Assembly: GCA_964035575.1 (NCBI GenBank)
Contig: OZ037834.1
Location: 1,643,598-1,707,597, forward strand
Length of the DNA: 64,000 nt
Reading direction: 5' to 3'
DNA from: Rhynchopus sp. YZ270_cl-10
Lineage: Eukaryota > Euglenozoa > Diplonemea > Diplonemida > Diplonemidae
Shown in pieces: positions 59,527 through 64,000 of the stretch (its first letter is position 1; every line of letters starts with the position of its first letter). The notes under the pieces are model-generated. The model did no database searches. It was not told the DNA's origin and saw only the letters and a list, made by a program, of their open reading frames with translations. The position numbers and the translations under genes were made by a program.

Positions 59527-60612
59527 ATGCCACTATGGCTTCATCAAGAATTACGGAGCAAACGCACCGCTGTGGCTGCCACCCACACCAAGCCCCCCAG
59601 CGTCAAAGCCCGCCCACATGGTGCGAAACCCATCGCCACCACTACGACTGCTCCGGTACCGACACCGACCACCCGCCCGACCACAGCGAACCCTTCATTG
59701 GACAATGCCCTCAAGAAGCATAGAACAAAGAGCCCTGGGGTGGAGGAGACTACCAATATATTGGTGTTGGATACGCCGCAGAAGGATGGATCGGAGAACA
59801 CAACAAACGCACCGTCACGCGCCAAACGGAAGCTGGACAGCGACCTCACCCTTGCAGGCTTGATGTTTGCGGAGGACATCCCACACCCTACTCGGGTTGA
59901 TGTAGACTTTGGTCTGTCCCCTTTACACCGCAACCGAGCGGGCCATCCTTTGCAGGTGTTGTGGAGTGCACCAGAGTTGGATGCGGGGACGGAGCAGGGC
60001 CTGGCACAGGATGCACTTCTCTCACGCAAGGGTCATCTGCATGCCTCCGAGCGAATACACCGTACCTCCATTGAAAACACCTGGGACACAACACGCACAG
60101 CGCTCCTCCAACCACACACAGATATGGTCGCTGCGCGACGTCTCCTCCAACGAGATGGCTTCCGCACCGCAAATGCAACATATCTCAGCGATACGGCACT
60201 CCCAGCGTTGCAACAGATCATCGAAGAGGAGAGCGAAGCTTTTGCTGTCTTGTCTGCAAAGGCGGAGGTCAAAAGGGAGGATGAAGAGGAGGTGGTGGAG
60301 GAGGAGGAGAAGAAGGAGGAGGTGAAGGCTGAGGAGGAGATGTGGTCTGCATCGGACCAGCATACCCGCGAAGTGGATGAGATGTGCAAGAGAGTGGAGG
60401 TCCGGGGGAGAATTGGGATCACAAATGGTGAAGCAGCAGGACGTGTGTACATAGCGCAGATGATGGCACACATGGTGCCTGTCGTGGAGCGCAATGTAGT
60501 GACCTGCAAGGAGCAACGCTGTCGGTCAGAGCTCGTCAGCGAGGAAGTGGCCAGACGCGTCGAAGCCTCCACAGCAATGCAGCAAGAGGCCTCCGAAAAA
60601 AAGAAGTTTTGA
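59527..60612 (+). CDS. Unrecognised acidic/coiled protein
   Basis: Single exon, 361 aa, with no family I recognise. The N-terminal third is Pro/Thr-rich and probably disordered. The middle (about 100-245) has mixed helix-like sequence, including LAGLMFAEDIPHPTRVDVDF and TALPALQQIIEEESEAFAVL. Residues about 246-275 are almost all Glu/Lys. The last part (RVYIAQMMAHMVPVVERNVV) is helical and ends in a charged stretch. No signal peptide or membrane segment. An acceptor-like TTTTCTCAG lies at 59488, 38 nt upstream. Codon use and the uninterrupted frame support a real gene. A nuclear structural protein is only a guess. Confidence 0.7.
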   Translation: MPLWLHQELRSKRTAVAATHTKPPSVKARPHGAKPIATTTTAPVPTPTTRPTTANPSLDNALKKHRTKSPGVEETTNILVLDTPQKDGSENTTNAPSRAKRKLDSDLTLAGLMFAEDIPHPTRVDVDFGLSPLHRNRAGHPLQVLWSAPELDAGTEQGLAQDALLSRKGHLHASERIHRTSIENTWDTTRTALLQPHTDMVAARRLLQRDGFRTANATYLSDTALPALQQIIEEESEAFAVLSAKAEVKREDEEEVVEEEEKKEEVKAEEEMWSASDQHTREVDEMCKRVEVRGRIGITNGEAAGRVYIAQMMAHMVPVVERNVVTCKEQRCRSELVSEEVARRVEASTAMQQEASEKKKF

Positions 60613-60665
60613 AAAAGGGGGAGTTTCATTGGATTGGAGGATGATGCGCATATTTTCCTTTGTCA

Positions 60666-60715
60666 TGTATGTGGGTCAGTTGGAGGTGCATTAATAACTT
60701 CACTTTGGCATTCAT
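60666..60715 (+). repeat. S3 module copy
   Basis: TGTGGGTCAGTTGGAGGTGC and ATTAATAACTTCACTTTGG; the 5' hairpin part is missing. Confidence 0.55.
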
Positions 60716-60858
60716 TTAGCCGACTCTGTTGTGCAAAAACCCGTCTTCGTACGGAGAGGTGGTTATTGAGTAACAACAACGATGAAAAAGCCACCATCTA
60801 GCCCCTGCGTGCAATGCCTACCTCTTAGTAAGGGTGATTTGTCAATAACAAAAAAAGT

Positions 60859-60898
60859 GGAGTTCATCCTCACTAATACAACCAAGTTTTCAAAAAAA
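60859..60898 (+). repeat. S4 module copy
   Basis: GGAGTTCATCCTCACTAATAC, AACCAAG and TTTTCAAAAAAA; the GGTGTC part is deleted. Confidence 0.65.
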
Positions 60899-61165
60899 GA
60901 GAACAAAAATATCGTTCATTTTTCTCTTCTAAAATTGATGCAACAAAAAGAAGAAAAAAAGGTTGGTTCGTTTCAATCGATTTACATCGAATGAAAAAGA
61001 AGAAAAAGGGGCAAGAAAAGAACTCAACGCAATATTCGAGGGGGGGGAAACTCCTCAACAAAAGAAAAGAACCCAAACTGAGAGAACTGAAAAACGAAAT
61101 GCAAACCGAAATAAGTTTCATAAAAAGAGATTTCTTTGGGTTGAGGATGAACTGCATCTATACTA

Positions 61166-62244
61166 AGGGTCCCCCTTTTCAGCTTTTGAAATAATAAAAG
61201 ACATAAAAGACGTTAAAAGACATAAAAGACATGTTAAAAGACATGCAGTACACTTCCGGCTGTGCCTTGCTGTTGGCCTGAATTACACGGCTGCTGCATA
61301 CCCCCTCGTCCGTGAGGAAGTGACCCAACTCAGCAATAACGCCTTCGTGGCCCTCCTCCTTGAACAGCTCGTAACGGCCGTCTCTGGCTTTGCCAGCAGG
61401 TCTGTCTGTTACCCTGTTAGAACACCAGGATGTGGGCCTGAAGCGCAGGCTTTCTCGTTCATATCTGACTCGAACGCGTACGTCGTCGCCAACACCACTG
61501 TGTCATTTCCCAGGTACTGCTTGTTGTTTCTGTCCTTATGTCTTGAACCACGGTAAGAAGTGTCACTTCGAGACACTTCTTACCGGGGTTTGGGTTGAAA
61601 CTCGTGGTTTCTGGTGAATAACGCCGGTTTTCCCATATAACCCTTAAGAAACGCACGTTTCTAAGGCATTTTACACCAAAAATCGCTATACGAAAATAGG
61701 AATTAAGTTGAATTCTAAACACCTCGATTTTTGGCCCAATCTTTCCAACGCCGAAAAAATCTGACATTTGGTGCCTTTGCGTAAGTCGATTTTTGGTGAA
61801 CCATGTATGGGCGAAGGGGTGAGGGGACGATAGCGGAAGCAATTTAGTTTTGCGAATCCTAAAACTCTCTGCCTCGTGGAGTTAACACAAACGAACGGAA
61901 CTCAACGAACCGAACCGATCTGAATGCATGGTAAGCTAGATAAAACACGTGTGTGGTGACAAAACGCAACGCTGTTCATAGGTTTCGTTGGCCGTTTTTG
62001 CTCACAAACGACCCAAAAACGACCTTCTGTGTGACCACACATGGTTCTGACACCCCAGAATCGCTTTTCCCAGCCCACATAGCCAGGTATGGACCCAAAA
62101 AACCACCCAAAAAGGTGAAAATCCCGGGTTTACAAACGCTGCATGTCTTTTATGTCTTTTAAGCGAAAAAGTGGAATTTTAAAAGACGATAAAAGACATA
62201 AAAGACGTCTTTTAAAAGACATGTTAAAAGACAAGGGGGACCCT
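61166..62244. mobile_element. 1079-bp TIR element with AAAAGACAT arrays
   Basis: The ends AGGGTCCCCCTT and AAGGGGGACCCT (allowing one change) are flanked by TA on both sides. Subterminal arrays of AAAAGACATAAAAGACG units (61190-61250 and 62141-62234) are in opposite orientation. The interior includes a coding-like stretch (61255-61515) and a hairpin, GGTAAGAAGTGTC with GACACTTCTTACC. No transposase recognised. Confidence 0.88.
61255..61515 (+). pseudogene. captured coding-like segment inside TIR element
   Basis: One frame stays open for some 85-100 codons and reads naturally: LAVGLNYTAAAYPLVREEVT, then LSNNAFVALLLEQLVTAVSG and ISDSNAYVVANTTVSFP. CCCAG/GTACTG at its end looks like a 5' splice site, so it could be a captured host exon. 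No family recognised. Confidence 0.4.
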
Positions 62245-62307
62245 TAATCTATACCTTTGAAATTCATTAGCCTTCGGGCGACTTTGTGTACAGAACCCGT
62301 CCTCGGA

Positions 62308-62335
62308 CAGGGTGATTGTCGAAACTACAAAAAAA
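62308..62335 (+). repeat. S6 module copy
   Basis: GTGATTGTCGAAACTACAAA and an A-run, preceded by CCGTCCTCGGACAGG, which can form a small hairpin. Confidence 0.65.
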
Positions 62336-62591
62336 TATGAGGTGGTGTGACTTTGTACTGGGGTTTGGGTTATACCCTAGAAGGACCCAAGAAGGATATT
62401 TTTTTTGCACCTAATTTTTGGGGAAAGTCACACCATGAGGGAAGAGAAACAAAACAGATTGGGAAAATGTTGTTGATAACAAAAAAAAGGGAGAAAAGGA
62501 GAAAATAATAGAGAATCGAGCTGTGTCCTCTTAACAGAGTAACACATGTTGCCATATTTCATTTTGATTATTATATTTTTTTTTTTTGTGC

Positions 62592-62648
62592 TTTCATCCG
62601 GGGACTGGTATCGCAGTGGGTCACTCAGAAGTGCCTGTATCGATTGTT
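62592..62648 (+). repeat. S3 module copy
   Basis: TTTCATCCGGGGACTGGTATCG, AGTGGGTCACTCAGAAG and TGCCTGTATCGATTG with a pyrimidine tail. Confidence 0.7.
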
Positions 62649-62685
62649 TTTCTCCCCCCGCCCCCGTCCTAGAATAAGCCCTGTA

Positions 62686-62785
62686 CAATGGTGAAGGAAA
62701 TGATTGGTTTGTGGTTTTACTTGTGATTTCACTGTTGGTTTGCAACAGTGAAACCACATGTCAAGTCATTTGCTTCACCGTCGTG
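62686..62785. mobile_element. 100-bp TIR element, same family as 17291-17384
   Basis: CAATGGTGAAGGAAATGA and TCATTTGCTTCACCGTCGTG are inverted and flanked by TA. The centre has GTTTCACTGTTG / CAACAGTGAAAC (perfect hairpin). Confidence 0.8.
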
Positions 62786-63145
62786 TACTTTCTAGTAGAA
62801 CGTGAGTGTGTGCTGTGGCTTCGCTGGTTGGCAGCCGATGCGCACCGTACTGTCCAAATTCACTCCATTTTTGTTGTTTTAGGGTATCAAGAAAAGAGGG
62901 GGAAAAAAATGTTGTTTCCACACACCGACACCTCCCCCCAATACAACCCCACCTCTACCGCACCTTACAGCGTGTGTTGTGCAGTGTGTATTCCTTATTT
63001 GTATTATTACCGAATACATGCAGTCGCCATCACACGTTTTCCACCCATTTGAGCGTCCACTTCGATTGCCCGTAGAAGACCTTATTTAGAGAGACATAAG
63101 TTTAGTACACTGTATTAGTACAGTGTATGTATTAGGACAGATAGA

Positions 63146-63210
63146 TTGCACAACTGTGGCAACACAACCGAGGTAACTACACTTCCAACAATTTATCAAA
63201 AAAAAAACAT
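63146..63210 (+). repeat. S5 module copy
   Basis: ACTGTGGCAACACAACCGAGG, AACTACACTTCCAACAATTT and ATCAAAAAAA. Confidence 0.6.
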
Positions 63211-63580
63211 AATTTTAGGACCAGTTTTAGTAATTTTTACTTTCCTAAGGTCCCCTATTTATTTAATTGCGTATGCATTGTTGAAGCTGGGCTGCTGGCG
63301 GACGAAAAAAGCTACGACGTCTTTAGTAATTAAGTCCTCCGAAAATAAGGTCTGCTACGGTTTTGTGTATTTTTTTTCTTCTTTTTTCTTTTTTGCTTCT
63401 TCTCACTCGAAGGTAGCTCCCTGCCACCTGCCGTGCTCATTTTTATTTGCAAAATAACATTACTGATCCACCCTTTTATTGTGCCCAGGGTGTCATACTG
63501 TTTCCAGATGGAGAGTGTCATTTGCTAGACATTCGTCTCTCTAAATGAAACAGTGAGACATTTGCACTTCTGTTTTTTAG

Positions 63581-63640
63581 GTCAAGACAGCTAAGCAACC
63601 TTAGAATCCATCAAGACCACAATCCCACCCTTTTTTTTAC
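63581..63640 (+). repeat. S1 hairpin module copy with short loop
   Basis: CTAAG-CAAC-CTTAG keeps the stem with a 4-nt loop; GGTCAAGACAG lies upstream and AATCCATC with a pyrimidine tail downstream. Confidence 0.65.
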
Positions 63641-63687
63641 TTTGCGCCAATTCTGTAAAACATCCCATTTAAAAGGGTGTTTTTATT

Positions 63688-63850
63688 TTGTCGCCTCATG
63701 AAATGAAGGAAATAGAAACAAAGCATTTTGAACACACTTTGTGGTTCTGGGGACGAACCGCGCTGCAGAGCCCACGCCTCACCAAAATCGATGGAGGTGT
63801 GTGCGTTTCACAACCTCTCCCATGGGGGGTTTTTCGTGTGATGAGTGTTA
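63688..63850 (+). repeat. repeat fragment, inverted partner of 15553-15809
   Basis: Matches the reverse complement of the 15.6-kb copy through GAAATAGAAACAAAGCATTT, GGGACGAACCGCGCTGCAGAG and CACAACCTCTCCCATGGG. Confidence 0.75.
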
Positions 63851-64000
63851 AGTTTCTATTTTTTTTTTAGCAGAAGCCCACTTTGTTTTTCCAGATGCAT
63901 CCCTCCCCCTCCCCCTTCCCATGCGCGGTTTTTCTCTTGTACCTGCTTTCTATTCACGCAATGAGATGGCCCTTTTTATCCCCCTCCCTCCCCCAACAAA

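Larger units (their letters stand above)
60613..61165. other. intergenic region with S3 and S4 modules
   Basis: No gene seen; A-rich, with an S6-like GGTTATTGAGTAACAACAAC near 60761. Confidence 0.55.
62790..64000. other. 3' part of the window, no gene seen
   Basis: Contains a hairpin TACACTGTA-TTAG-TACAGTGTA (about 63104-63125), S5 and S1 copies, and the 63.7-kb repeat fragment. Confidence 0.55.

Noticed and set aside
60022-60629. Two open frames on the minus strand opposite the last gene
   Set aside because: They are Ser- or Leu/His-rich shadows of the Glu/Lys-rich + strand gene.
1-64000. tRNA or rRNA genes
   Set aside because: GGTTCGA-like strings (for example near 15587) lack cloverleaf partners, and no rRNA core sequence is visible.

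Overview
This is nuclear DNA from a unicellular eukaryote. It carries spliceosomal introns and genes for a proton-translocating transhydrogenase, U3 snoRNP protein PWP2, proteasome subunit alpha-2, V-ATPase subunit B, a mitochondrial carrier, rRNA-processing protein EBP2 and a MEK-like kinase. All twelve genes I can support lie on the + strand. Nearly every start codon sits 8-80 nt downstream of a long pyrimidine tract ending in AG. One-directional gene order plus an acceptor-like site at each gene suggests spliced-leader trans-splicing of polycistronic RNA. With ordinary GT-AG introns (15 of 16 begin GTATG) and a bacterial-type RNase HII, a diplonemid-like euglenozoan is my best guess. I see no spliced-leader gene, rRNA or tRNA in the window, so this is inference.

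Layout: 1-6.1 kb, RNase HII and transhydrogenase. 6.1-19.4 kb, a gene-poor repeat island with TIR elements, an (ACAGGTAC)n array, GGTACC and GTCCGTAATTACGGAC palindrome arrays, and a diverged segmental duplication. 19.4-25.4 kb, PWP2 and PSMA2. 25.4-29 kb, no gene seen. 29-36.8 kb, a coiled-coil THOC7-like protein, a secreted CUB-tyrosinase and V-ATPase B. 36.8-46 kb, repeats, an acylcarnitine-type carrier and the kinase. 46-53.7 kb, a second repeat island with a 244-bp-arm palindrome and several TIR elements. 53.8-60.6 kb, a secreted propeller-like protein, EBP2 and an unrecognised protein. 60.6-64 kb, a 1.08-kb TIR element and short repeats. The genes are mostly unrelated housekeeping functions and do not form a pathway.

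The most interesting signal is a set of at least seven families (called S1-S7 here) of 25-150 bp modules. They consist of small hairpins followed by pyrimidine or A tails, spread through intergenic DNA and introns. All copies I noticed are in the sense orientation of the genes. The S1 hairpin keeps its pairing through compensatory changes. Some modules lie exactly where a pyrimidine tract and acceptor AG are needed, and two S1 copies are interrupted at the same place by the same 40-nt sequence with 12- and 16-nt duplications. Separately, about fifteen TIR or foldback elements are recognisable, most with TA target duplications.
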